From a bacterium (GTDB lineage: Bacteria > Bacillota_I > Bacilli_A > RF39 > UBA660): a stretch of DNA of 41,084 bases. The position numbers and the translations under genes are program-made. The stretch lies in the NCBI GenBank assembly GCA_030524925.1, contig JAUNFS010000007.1, positions 1-41,084 on the forward strand, in the 5' to 3' direction. Shown here piece after piece: positions 9,014 to 16,381 of this stretch (within the stretch, counting starts at the first letter, position 1; the number at the start of each line of letters is the position of its first letter). The notes beneath the pieces were generated by a model, which made no database searches, was not told the DNA's origin, and saw only the letters and a list, made by a program, of their open reading frames with translations.

Positions 9014-9629
9014 TTTCTATCTCTCCTTTATTTTTTAACATTTTATCTATTAGTTCTTTTTTGACATTACCTTTTTGATATTCATAAAGTAGCATTGAAA
9101 AGTATTGCTCTTTTAATAATTCGTCAATTTCTGAACTAGTAAAATTAATAGTGTTGTTAGCCACTAGGTTAGCTATACCATTAACATAAAGCCACATTCT
9201 TAAGTGAAAATTCTTAATTTCTTCTTCTTTCATTCCAGTTTGGCTTTCAATGGTTTTAAATATTTGTTTTGATGAACCCGTTAAATCTATAAAGCATAAA
9301 GCTTTTTCATTGATACTACTATTAAATAATAGTTTAAATAAAATTGGCTCTTCTTTAGCAAATCTAATATAATTCTTACCAATATCTTTATAAACTGGAC
9401 GACAGTACTTGTTTTTAAGCATTGCCTTATCAAAAATCTTTGATATTTCTTTTAATACATCATCTTTTAGTTCTTCCATATTACTATATAAGTAATAGAT
9501 TGGCTGGGTTGAGCAGTTTAAAGATGATGCTATTTTTCTTGCATTTAGGTTGGTTATTCCTTCTTTTCTAACAATATCTACACCAGCTTTGATGATGTCT
9601 TCTTTATCAATTTTTTTTACTGCTGGCAT
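9006..9629 (-). CDS. TetR-family transcriptional regulator
   Basis: A 207-residue regulator. Residues ~10-55 form the TetR helix-turn-helix (GITNLNARKIASSLNCSTQP then YYLYSNMEELKDD). The C-terminal ligand/dimer domain has no clear ligand clue. It is the first gene of the operon containing the LiaF-like, DUF4097-like and ABC exporter genes, and a symmetric operator at 9647-9678 sits between its -10 box and start codon. The simplest model is autorepression of the whole operon, relieved by a compound the exporter handles. Confidence 0.85.
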   Translation of the reverse strand: MPAVKKIDKEDIIKAGVDIVRKEGITNLNARKIASSLNCSTQPIYYLYSNMEELKDDVLKEISKIFDKAMLKNKYCRPVYKDIGKNYIRFAKEEPILFKLLFNSSINEKALCFIDLTGSSKQIFKTIESQTGMKEEEIKNFHLRMWLYVNGIANLVANNTINFTSSEIDELLKEQYFSMLLYEYQKGNVKKELIDKMLKNKGEIENE

Positions 9630-9646
9630 GATTCACTCTCCTTTCA

Positions 9647-9678
9647 TAACGAATGTTATCTATAACATCTGTTATTAT
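9647..9678. promoter_or_regulatory. Nested palindromic operator for the TetR regulator
   Basis: The segment contains ATAAC-N4-GTTAT, two bases, then ATAAC-N4-GTTAT. At its centre is a perfect 16-base palindrome ATGTTATCTATAACAT (7-base arms, 9653-9668). It lies between the -10 box (TATAAT on the minus strand, 9677-9682) and the TetR start at 9629, the expected place for an autorepressor. Confidence 0.7.
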
Positions 9679-9697
9679 TATAGTATAATTTTTTTAT

Positions 9698-9728
9698 AAA
9701 AAAAAGATATTTCCTTCTTAGAAATATC
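9698..9728 (-). terminator. Rho-independent terminator after the PrdX-like gene
   Basis: On the minus strand: GATATTTC, 7-base loop, GAAATATC (9706-9728), followed directly by eight T. Located 4 bases after the PrdX-like stop codon. Confidence 0.85.
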
Positions 9729-9732
9729 AAAT

Positions 9733-10221
9733 CTATAAATTTATAATATTTACTTCATTACCATGTTCTTTGATTAGAGCAATAAGATCTTCTACTTTTA
9801 ACCAAAGGGTTGCAGTGTTGTCATTAGGATGCACGCCGATAATCTTTTTGCCAGTTAAAAATTCTTGGTCTAAATAAAAACTTACTTTAAGTTCTTGGTC
9901 ATTTAATAGACCTAACGGGGTTACTGACCCAGGTATTAAATTTAATATATTCATTAAGTCATTTTCTGATGCAAAGCTTAAGGGTCTTGTGTTATTGTTC
10001 TTTCTAAACTCTTTTAAATCAACCTTTTTGTTGCCTTTTACAGTTATTAAATAATAGTTTCTTTTTTTATCGTCACGAACAAATAAATTTTTAGCATCAT
10101 ATTCAGGATAAGGCACATATATATCATTTACTTCATTCATATTAAAGACAGCTTTATGCTCTGTTATTTCATGCCAGTAACCTTTTTCTTTTATTAAGTT
10201 GTAGATTTCTTCTTTGTTCAT
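9733..10221 (-). CDS. PrdX-like prolyl-tRNA deacylase (YbaK/EbsC domain)
   Basis: A 162-residue single-domain protein matching the PrdX/ProX family of free-standing aminoacyl-tRNA editing proteins, which hydrolyse mischarged tRNA(Pro) such as Ala-tRNA(Pro). Visible family features are the KNLFVRDDKKRNYYLITV strand with the conserved Lys, LSFAS, and the GSVTPLGLL loop that shapes the active site, followed by IGVHPNDNTATLWL. Its ATG overlaps the TGA of a frameshifted upstream gene (10218-10221). A strong terminator follows. Confident at family level; the exact specificity is inferred. Confidence 0.85.
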   Translation of the reverse strand: MNKEEIYNLIKEKGYWHEITEHKAVFNMNEVNDIYVPYPEYDAKNLFVRDDKKRNYYLITVKGNKKVDLKEFRKNNNTRPLSFASENDLMNILNLIPGSVTPLGLLNDQELKVSFYLDQEFLTGKKIIGVHPNDNTATLWLKVEDLIALIKEHGNEVNIINL

Positions 10222-10524
10222 TTATTTTCTCCTTTTGTTAGATCTAATAATTTTAAAATAGTATTACTAGTTCTGATAGTTATAAAATCTTTGATGCTTG
10301 TACTAGCAGTTTTACTCCACCAATTAGTTTTGCGGTATTCACTTAGTTTGTAAGACCAAAAATTTATTATTTTTGTATTCTTTAATTTGTTCATTTTGAC
10401 TATTTGGCTTTCCTAAGGCTTCGCTTATTTCTTTAAATGTATAAGGTTTTAGTATAAAGATTATATTATCATAAATTTCTTTGTTTCTTGCTCTTCCTGC
10501 TATAAAAATTTCGTATTTATTCAT
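10218..10524 (-). pseudogene. Small gene of unknown function, interrupted by a one-base frameshift
   Basis: The first frame gives 61 residues beginning MNKYEIFIAGRARNKEI and stops at 10339. At a T-run near 10361-10365 (minus strand AAATTTTTGG) the other frame continues as KFWSYKLSEYRKTNWWSKTAS and runs without a stop to a TGA at 10218-10220, which overlaps the ATG of the PrdX-like gene. The total of 307 bases is 102 codons plus one, as expected for a single-base indel. The protein-like second half and the ATGA coupling suggest one original ~102-residue gene. The IFIAGRARNKE start loosely recalls nucleoside deoxyribosyltransferase-type folds, but I do not assign it. It could be a real pseudogene, programmed slippage or a sequencing error. 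Confidence 0.55.
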
Positions 10525-10858
10525 GGTTTCTCCTTATTTTCTTGTATAATGTTATAATTTCTTCTTCGTCTGTAACAATACTTAAAGTTCTATCAAATAA
10601 GATATCTTCAATTTCATTCCAATCATTTTTTAAAATTATATTATCTAGGGTTTTAGTATTATATAATTCATCTAATGATTTAAATTTAATCTCCCTACTT
10701 TGTTCTTTATCTATTCCGCATCTTTGAAAAGTAATATAACCATTATATTTAATGATCATGTAGGTATTCTTTTTATTTTTAAAATGTAATTCTATTTCAG
10801 GTTCTACACTGGTATCTATATTATCAAATATTTCTTTAAACTTTGGATATGAGATCAT
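10517..10858 (-). CDS. Hypothetical cytoplasmic protein
   Basis: A 113-residue soluble, acidic protein with no signal peptide or membrane segment and no motif I recognise. It opens MISYPKFKEIFDNI and has a mixed alpha/beta look. An AAAAGGAG ribosome site precedes the ATG. It overlaps the frameshifted gene by 8 bases, so it is probably co-transcribed with that gene and the PrdX-like gene. Unknown function. Confidence 0.6.
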   Translation of the reverse strand: MISYPKFKEIFDNIDTSVEPEIELHFKNKKNTYMIIKYNGYITFQRCGIDKEQSREIKFKSLDELYNTKTLDNIILKNDWNEIEDILFDRTLSIVTDEEEIITLYKKIRRNHE

Positions 10859-10882
10859 GGCTTAACTCCTTTTAATCATTAT

Positions 10883-11218
10883 TTATCTTACTATTACGTG
10901 CTTAAAATATTGTTCTTGAAACTCTACTAAAGCATTTATTGCATCATCTGAGTATTCTTTATTTTCAGGAACAATTATTAATTTGTCGTCATCATCATTT
11001 GTTCTATGAATTATAGCAATACATTTACCTTTGAATGTTTTTACAGGTTCAAATACACCTAGTAAATAACAGTCTAATTCTTCGCCATCACCACTAATGG
11101 TATTTGGAACATAGCCGTAATTTACTGGATAAATAAACCCGTGTTTTGGGTGTTTACTACCTAGTTCTCTATCAATTTCAATATCTAGTATTTTTCCTAT
11201 ATATTTTTTATTATTCAT
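10883..11218 (-). CDS. Short family I inorganic pyrophosphatase-like protein
   Basis: A 111-residue protein that aligns with the core of soluble family I pyrophosphatases: DRELGSKHPKHGFIYPVNYGYVPNT (substrate and structural residues) followed by the metal site DGEELDCYLLG at residues 44-54. The usual core is DGDPxDVL, so the second Asp is Glu here while the first and third Asp are kept (D44, D49). It lacks the ~60 C-terminal residues of the ~175-residue E. coli enzyme. Short forms are known in Bacillota. Hydrolysis of PPi is plausible but not assured; another phosphoanhydride substrate is possible. Confidence 0.7.
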   Translation of the reverse strand: MNNKKYIGKILDIEIDRELGSKHPKHGFIYPVNYGYVPNTISGDGEELDCYLLGVFEPVKTFKGKCIAIIHRTNDDDDKLIIVPENKEYSDDAINALVEFQEQYFKHVIVR

Positions 11219-11472
11219 TTTATCATCTCACTATCTATTATTATTTAATTTTTTTTGAATACTTTATTGCCATGTATAAATTGTCTAGTCTTTAAATAAA
11301 TAACTTCTTTTTCATTAGACAAATTGTTTCAATACGTGTCATCTAACTATAACTGCAATGTATAGTTACTATCGTATGTTTATTTATAATATATTCTATA
11401 TGCATGAGCAAACTAGGTTCTTCGTATGTTAATAAGATGTTATTTAACTAACATAAATTGTAAGTTGTCGAA

Positions 11473-12195
11473 TTAGTTAAAACTGTTTTCATATATATCC
11501 ATAAATGATGAAACAAATCTTGCTTGTTCTTTTTCTTCTTCTGTACCAATTGTTACTTGCCATCCAAATGTTCCATATGATTTATAGTTAAATCTATTTA
11601 ATGACAATAAATTAAATTCTTTTTGAATTAACTTTATACCATCTTTATAATCTCTCTTTAATACTTTAAATGCTTTACTAGGATTTTTAAATACTGCTTC
11701 TCCATATTTATTTGCTCCAATATCAAAAGCAATATTCTTTTTTCCAAATGAATTAATATCTACATTTCCTTTTACATTCCCATATTCAGCAATATAGACT
11801 TGTGTATATTTTAAATTATCATCCATTATATATCCCATTTTAATTAAAGTAAATCTCCCAATAATAATTAATACAACTATAATCAAAAATAATAGACATA
11901 TTTTATATGTTTTATTTCTATGCTTTTGATTCTTTAAAATATTAATTATAGTTTGTTCGGTGTGTTTTATTTGCTCATCTTTGTTTAATTTTTCACCGGC
12001 AAATAATTCATTTAAAGAAATATCTAATATACTACAAACATCTTGCATAATTGAAGCATCTGGTAGATTCAATCCTCTTTCCCACTTACTTACTGCATTC
12101 TTACTTACATTTAATTTTTCAGCAAATTGTTCTTGTGTTAAATCCTTTTTCTTTCTCATTGTTGAAATAAATTTTCCTATTTTTTCTTGATTCAT
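11473..12195 (-). CDS. XRE-family HTH regulator with a membrane segment
   Basis: About 240 residues. Residues ~3-60 form a Cro/CI-type helix-turn-helix (KKDLTQEQFAEKLNVSKNAV then SKWERGLNLPD). A single transmembrane helix follows at ~105-125 (ICLLFLIIVVLIIIGRFTLI), then a ~110-residue outer domain with no recognised fold. The start at 12195 is preferred over the TTG seven codons earlier because a GGGAGAG ribosome site lies six bases before it. Membrane-tethered HTH proteins of this layout occur across Bacillota; the regulated gene is unknown. It stands alone between non-coding stretches. Confidence 0.8.
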   Translation of the reverse strand: MNQEKIGKFISTMRKKKDLTQEQFAEKLNVSKNAVSKWERGLNLPDASIMQDVCSILDISLNELFAGEKLNKDEQIKHTEQTIINILKNQKHRNKTYKICLLFLIIVVLIIIGRFTLIKMGYIMDDNLKYTQVYIAEYGNVKGNVDINSFGKKNIAFDIGANKYGEAVFKNPSKAFKVLKRDYKDGIKLIQKEFNLLSLNRFNYKSYGTFGWQVTIGTEEEKEQARFVSSFMDIYENSFN

Positions 12196-12294
12196 ATAAA
12201 TCTCTCCCTTCAACAATTAAAATTATATTTTATAACACTATATTTTTACATACACTTAAAGTTTACTTTTGCAAATTACTATTTTTATGAATAC

Positions 12295-12660
12295 TTATCT
12301 AATTAAAAAATTCATAATTAAATCAATAATAATATCTTTTTCTTTTAGACTTGATTCAGCAATTAATAGTGTAATTGCTGTTAGCGTATTATTATCAATT
12401 ACTTGGTCATTATCTATTTTTAATATTCCATAAAAAGATAGAAAATAGATAAATAATGTTGCTGCAATTCTTTTATTACCATCAACAAAGACATGATCCT
12501 TAACAATCATATATAAGAAATTAGAGGCTTTTTCTTCAATTGAATTGTATATATCTTTTCCATCAAAACTTTGATATATATTACCAACAATTGATTTAAG
12601 TCCATTGTCTCTTTCTATTGCAAACAAATCACTTTCTTCATTAAATCTAACGCCTTTGAA
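12295..12660 (-). pseudogene. Fic/Doc domain, detached 3' half of a RhuM-Fic gene
   Basis: The reading frame holds a Fic/Doc (FIDO) domain with the catalytic loop HVFVDGNKRIAA (His45 to Arg53, counted from a TTG at 12627) and the tail AITLLIAESSLKEKDIIIDLI typical of RhuM-linked Fic proteins. No ATG start is found. The same frame reads upstream through RFNEESDLF, which in intact relatives lies inside the protein just before the Fic domain. It overlaps the RhuM frame by 13 bases or more in a different phase. Family members AMPylate or phosphorylate target proteins. A small deletion and frameshift in the linker appears to have split an ancestral ~330-residue fusion. Whether this half is translated is unknown. 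Confidence 0.65.
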
Positions 12661-13145
12661 TAGGAACCAATTATTTGCAGAATTTCTTTAGCATCACTAC
12701 TTTCTAATCTTTCATCCATTCTGTTTGCAATATTAATTAACTTAACTGTTTTTTCTAAATATTCCAGTCTTTTATTGTTTATCACATAGCCTTTTATCAT
12801 GTAGTCCTTTAATATTTTATTGGCCCATTTTCTGAATTCAACACCTTTTTTAGACTTAACACGATATCCAACACTAATTATTACATCAAGATTATAATAT
12901 TCAATATAATGAGTTTGTGTTTTATCATTCATTGCTCCATGTCTTGTGGTATTCTCAAATTTTGCGACTACCTCTTCTTTTATTAGTTCTTCATTTAATG
13001 CATTATTTATATGCTTTCTTATTGTTTTATAATCTCTATCAAATAATTTAGCCATTTGTTCAGTGTTTAACCAAACAGTTTCATCTTTCATATTTACTTC
13101 TAACTTTATATTTTGATTTTCAAAAATTATAATTTCATTTTTCAT
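12615..13145 (-). CDS. RhuM-family protein (N-terminal part of a split RhuM-Fic gene)
   Basis: A 176-residue protein with the RhuM/virulence-protein pattern: VWLNTEQMAKLFDRDYKTIR, HINNALNEEL, THYIEYYNLDVIISVGYRVKS and FRKWANKILKDYMIKGY. The family has a KilA-N/Bro-like DNA-binding character and is often fused to a C-terminal Fic/Doc domain. Here it ends KKVICLQ just where such fusions enter a linker of ~40 residues, and the Fic part follows in another frame. An AGAGGTG ribosome site supports the start. It may still make a stable RhuM domain. Toxin-type or phage-defence roles are possible (inference). Confidence 0.7.
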   Translation of the reverse strand: MKNEIIIFENQNIKLEVNMKDETVWLNTEQMAKLFDRDYKTIRKHINNALNEELIKEEVVAKFENTTRHGAMNDKTQTHYIEYYNLDVIISVGYRVKSKKGVEFRKWANKILKDYMIKGYVINNKRLEYLEKTVKLINIANRMDERLESSDAKEILQIIGSYSKALDLMKKVICLQ

Positions 13146-13335
13146 CTATTACACCTCTTCTCATTAAATATTATTATTTTCTTTTTATTATTCATCGTAT
13201 AATAAGTTTAAAGGATTCATATCTTAACCTAGTTTGTGAAAACATATTACATACATACAACCCTATTTTTAAGGCTTAAAAAAATTTGGATTTTTTTACT
13301 TTTTTTCATTTTTCCATTTTTCAGAAACCTTTATT

Positions 13336-14529
13336 TTACTGGGCTTTTCGACTTAGCACTGAAACACACTCAATGTGTTTGGTTCTTGGGAACATGTCTA
13401 AGTAAAAGACTTCCTCTATATTATAAACTGCGCTTAGTGATTTTAGGTTTTTAGCTAGTGTCATAGGATTACATGACATGTATATTAGATTATCACTTTG
13501 ATAATTAATTAAGAAATCTAGGGTCTTTTTATTTAGCCCTGCTCTTGGTGGGTCAATAATTATAGTATCTATTTTGGCATTTATTTTATTGATAGCTTCC
13601 GCACTGCCTAGAAGATATTTATTATCTTGTTTATTGATTTTAGCATTGTATATAGCATCTATTACAGCTTCTTTAACTATTTCAATACCATATAGTTTTT
13701 GCTTTTTTAATGGGATGCCTAGAGTTCCTACTCCGCAGTATAAATCAGCCACAATGTTATATTCTTTTTCTCTTAATAAATTTATTACTTTATCTAGAAT
13801 ATCTAGGTTAATTTGAAAAAAGGAGTTAACGTTTACTTTATAAAAATAGTTATGGACTTTTTCTATGAAGAAGTCTTCACCATAGATGACTTTATTGTTT
13901 ACTATAATACCAACTAGTTTAATATGTTCTTTTAGTTTTTCTATATTAAGTTCTACGGGGAATTCACTATTTATTTTGATAATTATTTCATCATTAAAAT
14001 TTGAACGAATTAAAATATTTCCTTCTTTAAATCTTAAATATTCTTTTAATTTAAAAATTTTTCTGATAGCTTGGCTTGCTAAAAGGCAGTCATCTATTTT
14101 TATAAATTCATGGCTTTCTTCTTTGTAAAAACCAAATTCATAGTTTTCTACTTTAAGACTTAATTTATTGCGATATTCTAGTTTATTATCAGATATTATC
14201 TTATGCACATTTGCTTCTATTCCAGCATTTCTTTTTAAGATTTCTTTAAGTGTATTTATTTTATACTCTACTTCATCTTCGTAAGTAACATGCATGTAAG
14301 CACAGCCACCACACTTATTAAAATATGGACAGGCTGATTCAATTCTCTTTTCAGACTTTTTAACTATTTCTAGAGTTTCACATTCGTAGTAGTTTTTATT
14401 TTCTTTAATTATTTTGGCATTAATTACTTCGTTTGGCAGAGCATTTGAAACAAAGGCTACTTTACCATCAATATAACCGATCCCTTTACCATCGTAACTT
14501 ATTTTTTCAATTTTAATATTTGTAGTCAT
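13336..14529 (-). CDS. rlmD: 23S rRNA (uracil-C5)-methyltransferase, RlmCD/RumA type
   Basis: A 397-residue enzyme methylating C5 of a uridine in 23S rRNA using SAM. An N-terminal TRAM-like RNA-binding domain (residues ~1-55) is followed by the [4Fe-4S] ligands C67, C73, C76 and C148 (CPYFNKCGGC). The Rossmann core has ADLYCGVGTLGIPL (261-274), DPPRAGL (326-332), the catalytic Cys353 in SCNP and the base Glu387 in KHIEC. Length and motifs are those of the family, which in Bacillota is usually RlmCD. The start overlaps the end of rluB by 17 bases, so it is the last gene of the dacB-spmAB-rluB operon. Confidence 0.9.
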   Translation of the reverse strand: MTTNIKIEKISYDGKGIGYIDGKVAFVSNALPNEVINAKIIKENKNYYECETLEIVKKSEKRIESACPYFNKCGGCAYMHVTYEDEVEYKINTLKEILKRNAGIEANVHKIISDNKLEYRNKLSLKVENYEFGFYKEESHEFIKIDDCLLASQAIRKIFKLKEYLRFKEGNILIRSNFNDEIIIKINSEFPVELNIEKLKEHIKLVGIIVNNKVIYGEDFFIEKVHNYFYKVNVNSFFQINLDILDKVINLLREKEYNIVADLYCGVGTLGIPLKKQKLYGIEIVKEAVIDAIYNAKINKQDNKYLLGSAEAINKINAKIDTIIIDPPRAGLNKKTLDFLINYQSDNLIYMSCNPMTLAKNLKSLSAVYNIEEVFYLDMFPRTKHIECVSVLSRKAQ

Positions 14530-15226
14530 ATAGTTTTTTTACTTCTTTTATAGATAGTTCTCTATAATCTCCACTTTTCATTTTTGATATATCTAAAAAT
14601 CCATAAGATACTCTTGATAGTTTATCTACTAGATAGCCTAGTTCTTTAAATACTCTTTTAACGATGTGGTTACGGCCTTCAGTTATGGTAATTTCTACAA
14701 TAGAATAATCTTTTTCTAGATCATTTTTTTTGATTTTTACTCTAGTAGGTGTGCATTTTATGCCGTCAATCATAATGCCTTTTTCTAAGGTTTTTAAATC
14801 CTTGATATCAAAGTGTTTGTTTAGTTTAGCTACATATTTTTTAGGAACTCCATTACTTGGATGCATTAGGATATTAGCTAAATTTCCATCATTGGTTAAA
14901 ATAATAAGCCCAGTAGTATCATAGTCAAGTCTTCCAACTGGATATATTCTTTTGTCAGTTTTAATTAAATCAACTACAGTTACTCTTCCTTTATCATCAT
15001 TTACAGAGCAAATAACACTGCGAGGTTTATTAAGAATAAAATAAACATTTTCTTCTCTTGATAAGTGAACTCCGTTTACAACAATATCATCATTGCCGCT
15101 TACTTTAGTTCCTAGTTCTTTAACTATTTCACCGTTAACATAAACCTTTCCATTTTTAATTAGTTCCTCTGCTTTTCTTCTTGAGGTATAACCTGATGCT
15201 GCTATAACTTTTTGTAATCGCTCCAT
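14513..15226 (-). CDS. rluB: rRNA pseudouridine synthase, RsuA/RluB family
   Basis: A 237-residue enzyme. Residues ~1-60 form an S4 RNA-binding domain (ERLQKVIAASGYTSRRKAEELI). The catalytic domain carries VGRLDYDTTGLIILTNDG with the active-site Asp in GRLD, and later EGRNHIVKR. It isomerises a uridine in 23S rRNA (helix 89 region for RluB). In Bacillus the order dacB-spmA-spmB-rluB is conserved, which matches here and favours rluB over rsuA. Confidence 0.9.
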   Translation of the reverse strand: MERLQKVIAASGYTSRRKAEELIKNGKVYVNGEIVKELGTKVSGNDDIVVNGVHLSREENVYFILNKPRSVICSVNDDKGRVTVVDLIKTDKRIYPVGRLDYDTTGLIILTNDGNLANILMHPSNGVPKKYVAKLNKHFDIKDLKTLEKGIMIDGIKCTPTRVKIKKNDLEKDYSIVEITITEGRNHIVKRVFKELGYLVDKLSRVSYGFLDISKMKSGDYRELSIKEVKKLYDYKY

Positions 15227-15285
15227 AAATAAATCACCTAAGGTTATTTTATCATATTGTTGTTTGTTTGCATATATAATAATTT

Positions 15286-15810
15286 TTAGGCACTAAAGAA
15301 AAAATATACTAGAATAAATGATGCGATTATGCCGATGAGATCAGCAAATAATCCAGCTTTTAAAGCGTATCTACTTTTAGTTATACCAACACTTCCAAAG
15401 TATAGTGCTATGACATAAAGTGTTGTATCACTAGATCCTTGAATGATACTTGCTAGGTAGCCCATGATGCTATCTGGTCCATAAGTTTCAAAGATATTTG
15501 CCATAATTCCTAGAGTTGAGGTACCACTGATACTTCTTAAAAAACACATAGGAATAATTTCACTTGTAAGATTCATTTTTGTTAGTATGGGAGTTATAAA
15601 TGAAAAGATATCACTTAGGAATGAACTTTTAATAAAGATATTAACTGCAAATATCATGGCAAAGATGTTAGGAGCAATTTTAAAAGTCATGATAAGGCCT
15701 TCTTTGGCTCCTTCTAGAAATTTGTCATAGATATTTACTTTTTTGATGAAAGCGATTATTAAAATAGATAAGACGATGATTGGTAAAATTATTAAGCTAA
15801 CGGTTTCCAT
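15286..15810 (-). CDS. spmB: Spore maturation protein B (SpmB-like)
   Basis: A 174-residue integral membrane protein with a nucleoside-recognition (Gate) domain and about five hydrophobic segments. SpmB motifs include FLRSISGTSTLGIMANIF and GPDSIMGYLASIIQGSSDTTLYVIALYFGSVGI. In Bacillus SpmA and SpmB are needed for full spore core dehydration, though homologues also occur in non-sporulating Bacillota. It overlaps spmA by 14 bases and has an AGGAG ribosome site. Confidence 0.9.
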   Translation of the reverse strand: METVSLIILPIIVLSILIIAFIKKVNIYDKFLEGAKEGLIMTFKIAPNIFAMIFAVNIFIKSSFLSDIFSFITPILTKMNLTSEIIPMCFLRSISGTSTLGIMANIFETYGPDSIMGYLASIIQGSSDTTLYVIALYFGSVGITKSRYALKAGLFADLIGIIASFILVYFFFSA

Positions 15811-16381
15811 TTTTTCTCCTAATTAGATAATCTATTGTTAAGCCGCCGATGGTTGAACAGGTTGTAGCGATAATACAAAATGGTAAGACTACTGAGGGAT
15901 TGACACTTCCATATAAAAGTCTTAGAGAGATGATTGTAGTAGGAACTATGGTTACGCCACTTGTGTTTAATACTAAAAAAGTAATCATAGCTTCGCTTGC
16001 TACCTTTTTATCTTTATTTAGTTTTTGAAGACTTTCCATTGCTTTTAGGCCAAATGGTGTTGCTGCACTGCCAAGTCCAGCCATATTGGCAGCTATGTTA
16101 CTGGCAATAAAGCCGAGAGATGGATCGTTATCAGGCACGGATGGAAAAATCTTTTTTAAAATTGGTGACATCATTTTAGAGATTGCTGAAATTATACCGG
16201 CTTCTTCTGCTACTTTCATAAGACCCATCCATATAACTAATAATGGAAGCATACCAAGTAATAAGTCTAAGGCGCTTTTACCGCTTATTAATATTTCATT
16301 GTTAATTACATTGAAGTTACCAGAGATTAAACTATAAATTATACCGATGATAATAAATAATGCCCAAATGATGTTTACCAT
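15797..16381 (-). CDS. spmA: Spore maturation protein A (SpmA-like)
   Basis: A 194-residue membrane protein with the Gate domain and SpmA hallmarks: LPLLVIWMGLMKVAEEAGI, GFIASNIAANMAGLGSAATPFGLKAMESLQ and FLVLNTSGVTIVPTTIISLR. It pairs with SpmB as a two-component membrane system. Its ATG overlaps the stop of the carboxypeptidase gene (16375-16381), and it overlaps spmB by 14 bases. Confidence 0.9.
   Translation of the reverse strand: MVNIIWALFIIIGIIYSLISGNFNVINNEILISGKSALDLLLGMLPLLVIWMGLMKVAEEAGIISAISKMMSPILKKIFPSVPDNDPSLGFIASNIAANMAGLGSAATPFGLKAMESLQKLNKDKKVASEAMITFLVLNTSGVTIVPTTIISLRLLYGSVNPSVVLPFCIIATTCSTIGGLTIDYLIRRKNGNR

Noticed and set aside
11219-11472. Possible mobile-element remnant between the pyrophosphatase-like gene and the HTH regulator
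   Set aside because: Only a 7-base inverted pair (TTGTCTA/TAGACAA) is visible; no transposase, target duplication or coding sequence.
13236-13454. Plus-strand frame of 72 codons before rlmD
   Set aside because: It overlaps the conserved C terminus of RlmD and starts in T-rich non-coding sequence without a ribosome site.
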